A DNA stretch of 64,000 nucleotides from Caballeronia hypogeia (GCF_001544875.2 NZ_FCOA02000009.1:124001-188000), one strand, 5' to 3'. Shown: positions 17,575 through 26,612, counted from the stretch's first letter. Program-made: numbers and translations. The notes: generated by a model from the sequence alone, not told the origin.

Positions 17575-18453
17575 ATGCGCCTAGACGACCAGCAAGAAAG
17601 CCAGAATGTGGAAGACCGGCGCGGCGGTGGAGGCGGCTTTCGCGTCGGCGGCGGATCGATTGGTATCGGCACGATCATCGTGGCGCTGGCGGCTTCGTAT
17701 TTCTTCGGCATCAATCCGATGACGATCATCAACGGCGCACAGGTTCTGCAAGGCAACGCACCGCCGCAGCAGCAGGCCGCACCCCGTAACCAGCCGCCCG
17801 CCAACGACCCTGGCGCCGTGTTCGTGCGGCGCGTGCTCGGCAACACGGAGCAGACCTGGCAACACATCTTCCGCGCGCAGTTCAATCAGGACTATCCAGC
17901 GCCCCGGCTCGTGATGTTCACGGGCGCCACGCAGACCGCTTGCGGCACGGGGCAGACGGCCATGGGCCCGTTCTACTGCCCGAGCGACCGCAAGGTTTAT
18001 ATCGATCTGTCGTTCTATCGTGAATTGCGCGACCGCTTCGGTGCGGGCGGCGATTTCGCGCAGGCTTATGTGATCGCGCACGAAGTCGGGCATCACGTGC
18101 AGAACGTGCTCGGCATCATGGACAAGGTGAATAGCGCGCGCTCGCGCATGTCGAAGGAGCAGGCGAACGCGCTGTCGGTGCGCGTCGAGTTGCAGGCGGA
18201 CTGCTTCGCTGGCGTCTGGGCCGCCGTGGCGCAGCGCGAGAACGCGAAGCTGATCGAACCGGGCGATTTCGAGCAGGGCCTGAACGCCGCGGCCGCGATC
18301 GGCGACGATCGTCTGCAGCAGCAATCGCAAGGCCGAGTTGTGCCCGAAGCATTCACGCACGGCACGAGCGCGCAGCGCCAGCGCTGGCTGCGTCGCGGCC
18401 TGTCGTCGGGCGACGTCGCCCAATGCGATACCTTCTCGTCACGTTCGCTGTAA
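17575..18453 (+). CDS. YpfJ-type neutral zinc metallopeptidase
   Basis: 292-residue protein of the YpfJ/zinc metallopeptidase family. After a cytoplasmic, glycine-rich N-terminus (MRLDDQQESQNVEDRRGGGG) there is one membrane anchor at about 28-46. The remaining domain is probably periplasmic. The catalytic motif HEVGH lies at 169-173, with more ligands expected in the ELQADCFAGVWA segment. Both are hallmarks of this family. The ATG at 17575 has an AAGGAGAAGG ribosome site; extension to 17536 is less likely. Substrate is unknown. The preceding gene is divergent cydA. Confidence 0.9.
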   Translation: MRLDDQQESQNVEDRRGGGGGFRVGGGSIGIGTIIVALAASYFFGINPMTIINGAQVLQGNAPPQQQAAPRNQPPANDPGAVFVRRVLGNTEQTWQHIFRAQFNQDYPAPRLVMFTGATQTACGTGQTAMGPFYCPSDRKVYIDLSFYRELRDRFGAGGDFAQAYVIAHEVGHHVQNVLGIMDKVNSARSRMSKEQANALSVRVELQADCFAGVWAAVAQRENAKLIEPGDFEQGLNAAAAIGDDRLQQQSQGRVVPEAFTHGTSAQRQRWLRRGLSSGDVAQCDTFSSRSL

Positions 18454-18668
18454 AGCGCGGCATTCGATAGCGCGTTCTGCAGCGTAGTGCTCCGACGGTC
18501 TATCCTGAAACCTTTGCAGCGCGCGTTTCGGAGCGTGGATTACAAACGCTGACAGTGCGTCTGTCCCAAATTCATTAGAATCGCTAGTTTTTCCGGAACG
18601 CGACTGCGCGTCGCAGTCGCAGCGAGCCACAGTCGGGGCGGGCGCGCCGGAGCACTCACGTATTCTTC

Positions 18669-19682
18669 ATGAAGCGAATTCTGATCGTCAAAGTCACGTC
18701 GCTCGGCGATATCGTCGAGACGCTACCAGTCGTCTCGGACTTGCGGCGTGCATTTCCCGGCGTGCAAATCGACTGGGCCGCCGACGCCGCCTTCGCTGAC
18801 ATCATCCGCTGGAATCCGGGCGTCGATCGGGTGCTGAGCGCGCCGCTGCGCAAATTCAAGAAGGCGCGCAACTGGAACGACCTGAAGGGCATTGCGGCGT
18901 CGATCGGCGAACTGCGCGCGGAAAAGTACGACGTGATCCTCGATATCCATGGCGTGTACAAGAGCGCGATCATCGCCTTTATCGCGCGGGGGCGGCGGCG
19001 CTTCGGCTATCTGAATCAGGATCTCGGCGAGCGCGGCGCGGCCTTCGCGTATAACGCGCGCTTCGGCCCGCGCCCGCTCACCGATGCGTGGCGCGGCATG
19101 CGCGTGAGTGTCGCCGACGCGCTCGGCTACCGGTTCGACGACACGCCCGACTACAACATCTGCCTGCCGGCGCTTGCGCGCGACCTGGAAATTCCGCGCG
19201 GCGCACCGATCGCGATGCTGTTCCACGCCACGTCCGCGGACGTGAAGAAATGGCCGAAGGCGAATTGGGGTGAAGTGGGCCGCTGGCTCTCCGAGCGCGG
19301 CTACGCAATCGCGCTGCCCTGGGGCACGGAACGCGAGCGCGAAGAGGCACAGGCGATCGCGGCGCTGATGCCGGGCGCGATCGTGTTGCCGAAACTTTCC
19401 GTCGAGGAATGCGCGCACTGGATTCAGGCGTCGGAGATCGTGGTCGGAACGGACACGGGGCTCGTGCATCTTGCGCACGCGTTGCAGCGGCGCACGGTCA
19501 TGTTGTTCGCCGCGACGTCGCGCGAGCATTTCGGCGTGAACGACCCCGGACGCACGGTGTCGATCGGCGACGAAGGTGCGCCGCCGGACGTGCCCGCCGT
19601 GCTGTCTGCAATCGAAAGCGTGATGGGCGGGCCTTCGCACGCTGCCGTTCGCTCGCCTCAGACCGGAGCGGCGATTCGCTAG
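18669..19682 (+). CDS. waaC: Lipopolysaccharide heptosyltransferase I
   Basis: 337-residue GT9-family enzyme that transfers the first L-glycero-D-manno-heptose to Kdo in the LPS inner core, at the cytoplasmic face of the inner membrane. The N-terminus MKRILIVKVTSLGDIVETLP and the internal LDIHGVYKSA are typical of WaaC. The C-terminal sugar-nucleotide part contains FHATSADVKKWPKANW and VVGTDTGLVHLAHAL, where the Asp in GTDTG binds ADP-heptose. The gene stands alone in this window, without neighbouring waa genes. Length agrees with WaaC (320-340). Confidence 0.92.
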   Translation: MKRILIVKVTSLGDIVETLPVVSDLRRAFPGVQIDWAADAAFADIIRWNPGVDRVLSAPLRKFKKARNWNDLKGIAASIGELRAEKYDVILDIHGVYKSAIIAFIARGRRRFGYLNQDLGERGAAFAYNARFGPRPLTDAWRGMRVSVADALGYRFDDTPDYNICLPALARDLEIPRGAPIAMLFHATSADVKKWPKANWGEVGRWLSERGYAIALPWGTEREREEAQAIAALMPGAIVLPKLSVEECAHWIQASEIVVGTDTGLVHLAHALQRRTVMLFAATSREHFGVNDPGRTVSIGDEGAPPDVPAVLSAIESVMGGPSHAAVRSPQTGAAIR

Positions 19683-19864
19683 ACGAAGTTTGCGCGAATT
19701 AATGTTATGCGCATAAAACTTCTCGGTTCGCCGCGCAGCGCGGTAGTAAATCCACAGGGCGGAAGATATATCAGTGCGCTAACGTAAAACTTGCCGCACG
19801 ACACTTGACGTAGGGCTCGCCAGGCACGACGATGGCGAAAAACACCTAAGAATCGTCCTATAAG

Positions 19865-20764
19865 ATGACCGAAGAAACCGTCATAGACGCGAACCCGGCC
19901 CTGGTGCGCCTCCAAGAATCCGACATCCCGCTGAACGCCTCGCTCGAATGGCCGATCGTTGCGGCGGATGGCGCGTTGCTGTTCGACATCGGCGGGATCG
20001 TGCCGGGCGCGGCCGCGCGCGAGTTCATGTTCCGGCATTTCGAGCCGCATCGCTTGCTGGCGGAGCACAAGCCGAATGTGCCCGACGAAGAAGCCGTCAA
20101 GGACGGTCCGCTGACGCTCGACGACATTGGCCTCACGATCGGCGCGCGCGTGGGCTTGCGCGGCACGGGCGGGACGGGATCCGCCATGTACGCGAGCCGC
20201 GTGATCGGATTTTCGACGCCGCGCCGCAACGGCGAGCGCTCGCTTTTCGTGACGCAACCGCTGATGGCGGGTTTCGATCCGCTCGATCTGGGGCTGGGCG
20301 AACAGGTCGATCTGGTCGCGCTGACCGGGCGCGGCGTGTTCCGTTTCGCCTGCACGGTCGATGCAACCTGCCGCGAGCCGTTCAACTACGCCGTGCTTTC
20401 GGCGCCGGGCGCGATTCGCAGGTTGCGCACTCGGAAGTTCGCGCGCATGCCGACGCGTCTGGCCGCGCATTTCGCCGCCCAAGGCGAGTCCGGCGCGATG
20501 CAGCTCGGCCGCGTCAGCGACATCAGCCCTTACGGGATGTCGCTGACCGTTGCGCTGGCCGCCGCGCATATCGGCGATCGTTTGCAGCTCTCGTTCCAGT
20601 TCAAGACCGATGGCGTCGAGGTGAAGATCGACACCATCGCGATCGTGCGCCATGTCGGCACGCAGGATCCGGCGGATGGCAGCGCGGCTTACGGGCTCGA
20701 GTTCGAATCGCTCGAACCGTCGCAGCGTATCGCGCTGAAGTCGTTCATGGCCGAACACAGCTAG
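19865..20764 (+). CDS. PilZ-domain flagellar brake protein (YcgR-like)
   Basis: 299-residue protein with the YcgR layout. An N-terminal YcgR-type domain (about 1-180) includes GFDPLDLGLGEQVDLVALTG. A C-terminal PilZ domain follows, with the c-di-GMP motif RRLRTRKFARMPTR (RxxxR type) and VSDISPYGMSL (D/NxSxxG type). YcgR binds c-di-GMP and slows the flagellar motor (family knowledge). No flagellar genes lie nearby. A GAF-GGDEF cyclase gene is about 7 kb away, but a direct link is not implied. The start at 19865 (MTEETVIDANPALVRLQ) is the first in frame after a stop-rich AT stretch. Confidence 0.88.
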   Translation: MTEETVIDANPALVRLQESDIPLNASLEWPIVAADGALLFDIGGIVPGAAAREFMFRHFEPHRLLAEHKPNVPDEEAVKDGPLTLDDIGLTIGARVGLRGTGGTGSAMYASRVIGFSTPRRNGERSLFVTQPLMAGFDPLDLGLGEQVDLVALTGRGVFRFACTVDATCREPFNYAVLSAPGAIRRLRTRKFARMPTRLAAHFAAQGESGAMQLGRVSDISPYGMSLTVALAAAHIGDRLQLSFQFKTDGVEVKIDTIAIVRHVGTQDPADGSAAYGLEFESLEPSQRIALKSFMAEHS

Positions 20765-20794
20765 AACCATACGCGCCGCTACGCTGCGCGCGGC

Positions 20795-21448
20795 TCAGTT
20801 GCCCGGAAAACCGTCCGGGAAGAGCCGCTCGACGGCTGCCTCAAAGTGCTGGATCGGGGCGGCGCCGCGCAGCGCGATGGGCGGCGGCGGTTCCTGTCCC
20901 GGCGCCGGCTCGCGCGAGAGCACCGCGAACGGCACGCCGCTTACGCCCAGCTTCTTCGCGAACTCTTCGTCTTCGATCACGAGATCGGTGTACGTGCCGT
21001 CATCAAGTGCTTCTTCGAGCAGTTCCGGATCGACGCCGCAGGCGGCCGCGATGTCGAGCAGCGCATCGGTATCGCCGATATCGATGCCTTCCTCGAAGTA
21101 CGCCTTGAAGATCGCGCGATGCACGAGGTCGAAGCGGCCGGACTCGCGCGCGAACAGCGCCGCTTCGAAGGCCTTGCGGCTGCGCGGCGCGACAGGCGGC
21201 ATGCGCATCGTCACGCCGCGCTCTCCGGCGAGCGGACGCACGGAGCTTTCCCAGGATTCCGCGATCTTGTCGCTGTTGGGATCGAGCAGGGGAGCCGGCT
21301 CGGGACGCAGCTCGAACGCGTGCCAGCGAATCTCGACCGCGTCGCCGTATGCGTTGCGGAACTGATCGAGCACGGGCGTCTCGAGATAACAGAACGGACA
21401 CACGAAGTCCGACCAGACGTCAATGTAAAGAACAGCCGTGGATGCCAT
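20795..21448 (-). CDS. FrnE-like DsbA family oxidoreductase
   Basis: 217-residue thioredoxin-fold protein of the FrnE/DsbA type, cytoplasmic because no signal peptide is seen. The active site is CPFC in YIDVWSDFVCPFCYLETPV. The cis-Pro loop is LGVSGVPFAVLSRE. FrnE-like proteins are 2-hydroxychromene-2-carboxylate-isomerase relatives with disulfide chemistry. The start MASTAVLYIDVWSDF at 21448 fits the fold; a longer in-frame extension towards 22633 is antisense to the next gene and not real. It ends close to the PilZ gene, with which it converges. Confidence 0.9.
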   Translation of the reverse strand: MASTAVLYIDVWSDFVCPFCYLETPVLDQFRNAYGDAVEIRWHAFELRPEPAPLLDPNSDKIAESWESSVRPLAGERGVTMRMPPVAPRSRKAFEAALFARESGRFDLVHRAIFKAYFEEGIDIGDTDALLDIAAACGVDPELLEEALDDGTYTDLVIEDEEFAKKLGVSGVPFAVLSREPAPGQEPPPPIALRGAAPIQHFEAAVERLFPDGFPGN

Positions 21449-21576
21449 GTGAGCCTCAAATGCGAACGGCGCCCGCGCGCCGTTGAACCTGACCGGGCGG
21501 CCGACGCGCTCAGGCGACGGCCGCAAAACCGGTATGTTAGCGCGTGCCGTCAACGGACGCGCGCCTCGGCGACAGG

Positions 21577-22926
21577 TCAGAAGCCTCCGTCGATCTCGAT
21601 CTTGCTGCCATCGAAAAAGCGCGACAGGCGAAACGCGCGTGGATCGACGAGCGGAGCATCGTTCGCGACGAGGTCCGCCATCAACTGGCCCGCGCCCGGA
21701 CCGATGCCGAAGCCATGGCCCGAGAATCCCGTCGCAATGAAGAGGCCCGGCCTGCGCTCGACGCCCGAGATCACGGGCACCGCATCGGGTGTTACATCGA
21801 TATACCCCGCCCATGCCTGTTCGACGCGAAGATGCGCGAGCGCCGGGAAAATCTTTCGAAACTCGTCGATGGCAGCGTCGTTGAACGCCTCGACGGGCGC
21901 CGGGTCGAGCGTGCGCGCGGCTTCGAAGATCGTGGGCTGGTCGAGCGGCCAGCGCCGTGGCCGTCGCAGTTCTTCGAAAAATCGCGCGTTCAGGCCGAGC
22001 TTGATCGACCCGAGTTGACTCTTGAGCGCCGGCAGGAACTTCGCGAAGAGGCGAACGCTGTCCGGCGTGATGTCGTGATAGCTGTGGAACGCGTTGGCGA
22101 TCGTGTAGCCGCCGTCGAGGCGCTTGCGGTAACCCATTTCCTGATTGCACGCGCTCACGTCGGGGCCTGCTACGGTTGCTTCGGGCGCGGAGGTGCGGAT
22201 GACCGACGAGCGCACCATGAGCTGCGGCACGTCGATGTCCAGACTGCCCGCGAAGTAACGCGTCCAGGCTCCGCTTGCGATCACCACGCTCGCGCAGCCG
22301 ATACGCCCGTGTTCCGTGACCACGCCGCTGACTGCGTCGCCGCTCGTTTCGATGCCGCGCACCGCGCACGGCGTGAGCACTTTCACGCCGCGTTCGCGCA
22401 GCGCGGCGGCCATGGCCGGCACGGCGCGTTGCGGCTCGGCGCGGCCATCGCCCGGCGTGTAGATGGCGCCCGCGAAGCGCCGCGATGCACCCGTCATCAA
22501 CGCCGCGGTTTCCTCCGGCGAGACGATGCGCGAGTCGAGTGCGTCGCGCCCGACGAGTGCGATGGCGCGCGCGAGCCATGCCTCGTGATCGGCGAGGGAC
22601 TTGGCGTCGTCGGCGGCGTAGAGGATGCCGCACTGGCGGAAGCCTGTGTCGATGCCGAGTTCAGCGTCGATGCGACGCCACAGCTTCAGGCTCTCGAGGC
22701 TCAACTCGAGCTCGCGCAAATCGCGATGCGTCGCGCGGCACCAGCCCCAGTTGCGACTCGACTGCTCGCCGGCGATGTAGCCTTTTTCGCATACGGCGAC
22801 GGACAGGCCTTTTTCGGCGAGCGCACGCGCCGTACTGATGCCGATGACGCCGCCGCCCACGATGACCACGTCGACGTGATCGGGAAGCGCGCGGTCATCG
22901 GTTATGCGTTCGGTGGGTGGTCCCAT
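21577..22926 (-). CDS. FAD-dependent oxidoreductase, DAO family
   Basis: 449-residue flavoprotein of the D-amino-acid-oxidase (DAO) superfamily. The FAD-binding motif GGGVIGISTARALAEKG lies at about 24-40. GEQSSRNWGWCRATHRDLRE follows, similar to secondary-amine or sarcosine/glycine oxidases. The C-terminal FAD contact is TGFSGHGFGIGPGAGQLMADL. It probably oxidises an amino or imino acid; the exact substrate cannot be told. It is a single gene, with a 497-base non-coding stretch upstream that contains a GCAACC/GGTTGC palindrome. Confidence 0.86.
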   Translation of the reverse strand: MGPPTERITDDRALPDHVDVVIVGGGVIGISTARALAEKGLSVAVCEKGYIAGEQSSRNWGWCRATHRDLRELELSLESLKLWRRIDAELGIDTGFRQCGILYAADDAKSLADHEAWLARAIALVGRDALDSRIVSPEETAALMTGASRRFAGAIYTPGDGRAEPQRAVPAMAAALRERGVKVLTPCAVRGIETSGDAVSGVVTEHGRIGCASVVIASGAWTRYFAGSLDIDVPQLMVRSSVIRTSAPEATVAGPDVSACNQEMGYRKRLDGGYTIANAFHSYHDITPDSVRLFAKFLPALKSQLGSIKLGLNARFFEELRRPRRWPLDQPTIFEAARTLDPAPVEAFNDAAIDEFRKIFPALAHLRVEQAWAGYIDVTPDAVPVISGVERRPGLFIATGFSGHGFGIGPGAGQLMADLVANDAPLVDPRAFRLSRFFDGSKIEIDGGF

Positions 22927-23423
22927 GTTATGCGGTGCGTTCGAGAATGGCGCGATAGCGGCGTAACCCCGCTGGATCGATAAATCGAGGCGATGCGTCT
23001 TGCAGCGCGCTGATGCAACCTATGGTTGCGGTACTGCGTTCCTGTCGTGTTGCCGGGAAATGCTAAGTGAATCGTTTGTTTTTGACCATACGAATGAGAT
23101 TGCCCGACAGCGGCAATGCCGCGATCGCCGCTCGCCAAGCCGTGTCGCACAAGAAATCCACGAAGGCATGGTCGGAACGATATAAGCCGATTCGCAAGCC
23201 CGCTGCGTCGCTTCGCGCGATCCGTTACGATGCGGAACGACGCACGTGCCCAGACCGCTCGGGCCAGACACAGGAACGGCACGCGTCGCACAGCTACCTT
23301 CATCGAACGTGCGCGTGATGCGAGAGCGGGCACGGCGCATGCGGAAGTCCAAAGCTCGCCGCGGGCATCGGCATCGCGCGGCGCGAGTCATCGCAGTTCC
23401 ACTTCATTCTTCGGAGAACTCTC
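22927..23423. other. Long intergenic region between FAD oxidoreductase and osmC
   Basis: 497 bases with several small open frames in both directions, none with protein-like composition or ribosome sites. It holds the promoters of the divergent flanking genes and the palindrome at 23015-23029. Parts, for example 22990-23110, are AT-richer. A small RNA is possible, but I see no terminator. Confidence 0.5.
23015..23029. promoter_or_regulatory. GCAACC-TAT-GGTTGC inverted repeat
   Basis: Perfect 6-3-6 inverted repeat about 90 bases upstream of the FAD oxidoreductase start. Its arms match the ArsR-type operator near 33.2 kb, with a spacer one base shorter. Operator role is inference. Confidence 0.4.
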
Positions 23424-23855
23424 GTGCAAAAGACAGCATCGGCAAAATGGAGCGGCGGCATCAAGGACGGCAAGGGCTTCATCTCGACCCAGACCGGCGT
23501 GCTCAACGAAGCGCCCTATGGCTTCAAGTCGCGCTTCGAAGAAGGTCCGGGGACGAATCCCGAAGAGCTGATCGGCGCCGCGCACGCGGGCTGCTTCACG
23601 ATGGCGCTCTCGCTGCAGCTCGAAATGGCGGGCATGAAGGCCGAGAGCCTCGAAACCAAGTCGACCGTCACGCTCGACAAGGACGGCGACGGCTTCACCA
23701 TCACTGCCTGCCAGCTCGATCTGAAGGCGAAGATTCCCGGCGCGGACAAGGCCGCGTTCGACAAGGCCGCGCAGGCCGCGAAGGAAGGCTGTCCGGTATC
23801 GAAGCTGTTCGCCGGCAACACGAAGATCACGCTGAACGCGGAACTCGTATCGTAA
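23424..23855 (+). CDS. osmC: OsmC family peroxiredoxin
   Basis: 143-residue cytoplasmic peroxidase of the OsmC/Ohr superfamily that reduces organic hydroperoxides with two catalytic cysteines. The first lies in GAAHAGCFTMALSLQLE and the second in KEGCPVSKLF; both are intact. The N-terminus VQKTASAKWSGGIKDGKG follows a GTG at 23424 with a GGAG site 7 bases upstream. Homologues answer to osmotic and oxidative stress (general knowledge). A hairpin terminator follows and overlaps the end of the convergent LysR gene. Confidence 0.92.
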   Translation: MQKTASAKWSGGIKDGKGFISTQTGVLNEAPYGFKSRFEEGPGTNPEELIGAAHAGCFTMALSLQLEMAGMKAESLETKSTVTLDKDGDGFTITACQLDLKAKIPGADKAAFDKAAQAAKEGCPVSKLFAGNTKITLNAELVS

Positions 23856-23882
23856 GCAAGCTCGTGGCGCGACGAAACCAAC

Positions 23883-23915
23883 GTGGACGGAGCATTCAGC
23901 CGTCCGCGTTTTTTT
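23883..23915 (+). terminator. Terminator after osmC, inside the lysR 3' end
   Basis: A CGTGGACGG/CCGTCCGCG stem with one G-U pair and a 9-base loop is followed by seven T. The 3' arm and T run are the last codons of the convergent LysR gene (stop at 23896). Confidence 0.85.
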
Positions 23916-24834
23916 CGCGCGTCAGTTCTTCGATGACGAGCCGCGCCGGCGCGGGCAGCGCGGCGCCCCGGCGCGTCACGACGCCGTACGGCTCGGTGCG
24001 CGATCGCACCGCGATCGCGAGCCGCTTCGCGAGCCCGTGACCGGCGAGAAAGTTCGCCATGTCGAGCGGCATCATCGCGACGAGCGTCGGGTCGCGTTGC
24101 AGGAGCAGCACGGTCGTGATGGTCGATGCCGTTTCGATCGGATGCAGCGGCAGCGGCAGGCCCGCTTCGCGAAATTCGCGCTCGTACAGATTGCGGATCG
24201 GCATGATGGCCGGATAGACGATCCAGCGGCTCGACGCGAGTTCGGCGAGCTCGACGCGCGGGGCATCGACGAGCGCATGCGCCACGCCCGCGACGATCGC
24301 GAGGGGTTCGTCGCGCAACTCCACGTAATGGTAGTGATCCGGCTGCCGCGCGACGCTCGCGCGGCAGATCGCGACATCCAGCCTTCCCTGATCGAGCAGC
24401 GCCAGAAGCCGCGCGCTCGTGTCTTCGACCACTTCGACGGTCAACAGCGGTTGCCGTTCGCGCAGGCGCGCGAGCGCATCGACGAGCACGCCCGACACCG
24501 CGCCGGTGATCGCGCCGATCGCGAGCCGCCCGCCCGTGCCTTGCAGGATTCCCGCCATTTCCTCGCGCAGATGCGCGACGTCCATGTGAATCAGCCGCGC
24601 ATAGCGAATCACGCAGCGCCCCAGCTCGTTCGGCTGGATGCCTTGCGCCGAGCGCGTGAAGAGCGTCGCGCCGAGCGTCGCTTCGATCTCGCGCAGCGCC
24701 TTGGTCGCGCCCGGCTGCGTGAGCGCCATTTCATCGGCGGCGCGATGCAGCGAGCCGTGATCGTCGAGCGCGATCAGCAGACGCAGTTGCTTGAGCCGCA
24801 GACGCGCGGCGATCGAATCGGCATTCGGCAGCAT
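23896..24834 (-). CDS. LysR family regulator (GbpR-like)
   Basis: 312-residue LysR-type regulator. The N-terminal winged helix-turn-helix spans about residues 10-65 (LRLKQLRLLIALDDHGSLHR and the recognition part QPGATKALREIEATLGATLF). The C-terminal co-inducer domain resembles GbpR/galactose-binding-protein regulators (IAVRSRTEPYGVVTRRG). The start MLPNADSIAARLR at 24834 is chosen, because the longer form reads into the operator. It is divergent from the hydrolase-SDR-MFS operon, with an inverted repeat in between. It likely controls that operon and itself in response to a sugar or sugar-acid intermediate (inference). Confidence 0.9.
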   Translation of the reverse strand: MLPNADSIAARLRLKQLRLLIALDDHGSLHRAADEMALTQPGATKALREIEATLGATLFTRSAQGIQPNELGRCVIRYARLIHMDVAHLREEMAGILQGTGGRLAIGAITGAVSGVLVDALARLRERQPLLTVEVVEDTSARLLALLDQGRLDVAICRASVARQPDHYHYVELRDEPLAIVAGVAHALVDAPRVELAELASSRWIVYPAIMPIRNLYEREFREAGLPLPLHPIETASTITTVLLLQRDPTLVAMMPLDMANFLAGHGLAKRLAIAVRSRTEPYGVVTRRGAALPAPARLVIEELTREKNADG

Positions 24835-24863
24835 GACGTGAGTCGAGTAGGGGACTACGAGAA

Positions 24864-24880
24864 GATAACGGAAAGTTATC
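24864..24880. promoter_or_regulatory. Putative LysR binding site GATAAC-N5-GTTATC
   Basis: Perfect 6-5-6 inverted repeat in the divergent promoter region, 30 bases from the lysR start and 88 bases before the hydrolase ATG. It contains the T-N11-A pattern of LysR sites. Confidence 0.65.
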
Positions 24881-24967
24881 GCCTCGGCAGCAGCTTTCAT
24901 TATTCAGGCAGCGCAGCGTTCTCTACATTGTGGGTTCTGTTCACCACGATCAAGGAAACACCCGCTC

Positions 24968-25813
24968 ATGAAGCTTCTGCGATACGGCGCTCCCGGCCGC
25001 GAAAAGCCCGGCCTTCTCGATTCCAGCGGCGCGATCCGCGATCTGTCCGGGGTCATCGGCGATGTGGCGGGCGATGCGCTCCTGCCCGAATCGCTCGCGC
25101 GTCTCGCGAAACTCGATGTGCCGACGCTGCCGATCGTCCCGCCAGGCGAACGCATCGGGCCGTGCGTGGGACGCGTCGGCAAGTTCATCTGCATCGGCCT
25201 GAATTACGCGGATCACGCGGCGGAATCGAATCTGCCGGTGCCCGCCGAGCCGGTCGTGTTCAGCAAGTGGCTCTCGTCGATCGTCGGCCCGAACGACGAC
25301 GTGCGCATTCCGCGCGGCTCGAAAAAGACCGATTGGGAAGTCGAACTTGGCGTCGTGATCGGCCGTGGCGGCGCATACATCGATGAAGCCGACGCACTCA
25401 GCCACGTCGCCGGCTATTGCGTGATCAACGACGTGTCGGAGCGCGAGTATCAGATCGAGCGCGGCGGCACGTGGGACAAGGGCAAGGGTTGCGACACCTT
25501 CGGTCCGATCGGCCCGTGGCTCGTCACCGCCGACGAAGTGCCCGATCCGCACAAGCTGCCGCTCTGGCTCGAAGTCGATGGCAAGCGCTATCAGAACGGC
25601 AACACCAGCACGATGATCTTCAAGGTCGGCGAAATCATCTCGTATCTTTCGCGCTTCATGAGCCTGCAGCCGGGCGACGTCATTTCGACGGGCACGCCGC
25701 CGGGCGTCGGCATGGGGCAGAAGCCTGAAGCGGTCTATCTGCGCGCGGGTCAGACCATGCGCCTCGGCATCGAAGGACTCGGCGAACAACAGCAACGGAC
25801 GGTGGACGCATGA
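24968..25813 (+). CDS. Fumarylacetoacetase-family hydrolase (diketo-deoxy-sugar-acid hydrolase type)
   Basis: 281-residue enzyme of the FAH superfamily. Key parts are KFICIGLNYADHAAESN, the metal-binding segment KKTDWEVELGVVIGRGG, and STGTPPGVGMGQKPE at the end of the active-site lid. It closely resembles 2,4-diketo-3-deoxy-L-fuconate or -rhamnonate hydrolases, which split the substrate into pyruvate and L-lactate (LRA6-type step). The ATG at 24968 follows a purine-rich AAGGAAA leader. The stop overlaps the SDR start as ATGA. The neighbouring SDR would make the diketo substrate. Exact sugar is not resolved. Confidence 0.86.
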   Translation: MKLLRYGAPGREKPGLLDSSGAIRDLSGVIGDVAGDALLPESLARLAKLDVPTLPIVPPGERIGPCVGRVGKFICIGLNYADHAAESNLPVPAEPVVFSKWLSSIVGPNDDVRIPRGSKKTDWEVELGVVIGRGGAYIDEADALSHVAGYCVINDVSEREYQIERGGTWDKGKGCDTFGPIGPWLVTADEVPDPHKLPLWLEVDGKRYQNGNTSTMIFKVGEIISYLSRFMSLQPGDVISTGTPPGVGMGQKPEAVYLRAGQTMRLGIEGLGEQQQRTVDA

Positions 25814-26553
25814 ACCGCTACGACTTCACGCAACGCGCGGCCGTCGTCACGGGCGGCGCGCAGGGTATTGGCTACGCGGTCGCGCAGCGTCTGCTCGAAG
25901 GCGGCGCGCGCGTCGCGCTCTGGGATCGCGACGAAGCCGCGTTGTCCGTGGCGCGCGCCAGTCTGGGCGATGTCGAAACGGTCGTGGTCGATCTGACCGA
26001 TCGCGACGCCGTCGCGCGCGCCGCATCGAGCACACTGGAACGCTTCGGTCAAATCGATGTGCTCGTGCACAGCGCGGGCATCGCGGGCGCGAACGCGCCG
26101 GTAGCCGATTACGCGCCGGAGGAATGGACGCGCGTGATCGACGTCGATCTGAACGCGGCGTTTCATGTCAATCAGGCCATCGTCCGGACGATGATCGCGA
26201 AAGGATATGGACGCATCGTCAATATCGCGTCGATCGCGGGCAAGGAAGGCAATCCGAATGCGTCTGCTTACAGCGCGGCGAAAGCGGGGCTGATCGCGCT
26301 GACCAAGAGTCTCGGCAAGGAAACGGCGGGGCTCGATATCGCCGTGAACGCCGTGACGCCGGCCGCCGCGCGCACCAAGATCTTCGAGCAGATGAAGCAG
26401 GAACACATCGACTACATGCTGTCGAAGATTCCGCGCGGGCGCTTCGTCGAAGTGAGCGAGATCGCGGCGATGGTCGCGTTCCTCGCGTCGTCGGAGAACT
26501 CGTTCACGACGGGCGCGGTGTTCGATCTTTCCGGAGGTCGCGCGACTTACTGA
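25810..26553 (+). CDS. SDR dehydrogenase, probable 2-keto-3-deoxy-sugar-acid 4-dehydrogenase
   Basis: 247-residue short-chain dehydrogenase with TGGAQGIG (14-21) for NAD(P) binding and a full catalytic triad Ser141, Tyr154, Lys158 (SAYSAAKAG). It is coupled to the preceding hydrolase by an ATGA overlap. This pairing matches the L-rhamnose or L-fucose diketo-hydrolase routes, where an SDR oxidises 2-keto-3-deoxy-sugar acid at C4 (LRA5 type). Within the SDR family, sequence alone cannot fix the substrate; the context carries the assignment. Acidic residue WDRDEAA after the second strand favours NAD over NADP. Confidence 0.85.
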   Translation: MNRYDFTQRAAVVTGGAQGIGYAVAQRLLEGGARVALWDRDEAALSVARASLGDVETVVVDLTDRDAVARAASSTLERFGQIDVLVHSAGIAGANAPVADYAPEEWTRVIDVDLNAAFHVNQAIVRTMIAKGYGRIVNIASIAGKEGNPNASAYSAAKAGLIALTKSLGKETAGLDIAVNAVTPAAARTKIFEQMKQEHIDYMLSKIPRGRFVEVSEIAAMVAFLASSENSFTTGAVFDLSGGRATY

Positions 26554-26569
26554 CAGCCGTGGCAGACCC

Positions 26570-26600
26570 ATAACAAAGCAATAACAAAGCAATAACAAAG
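26570..26600 (+). repeat. Short tandem repeat ATAACAAAG/CAATAACAAAG x3
   Basis: Three tandem copies, the last two exact 11-mers and the first lacking CA, end directly before the AAAGGAG ribosome site of the MFS gene. Confidence 0.9.
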
Positions 26601-26612
26601 AAAGGAGACAAC

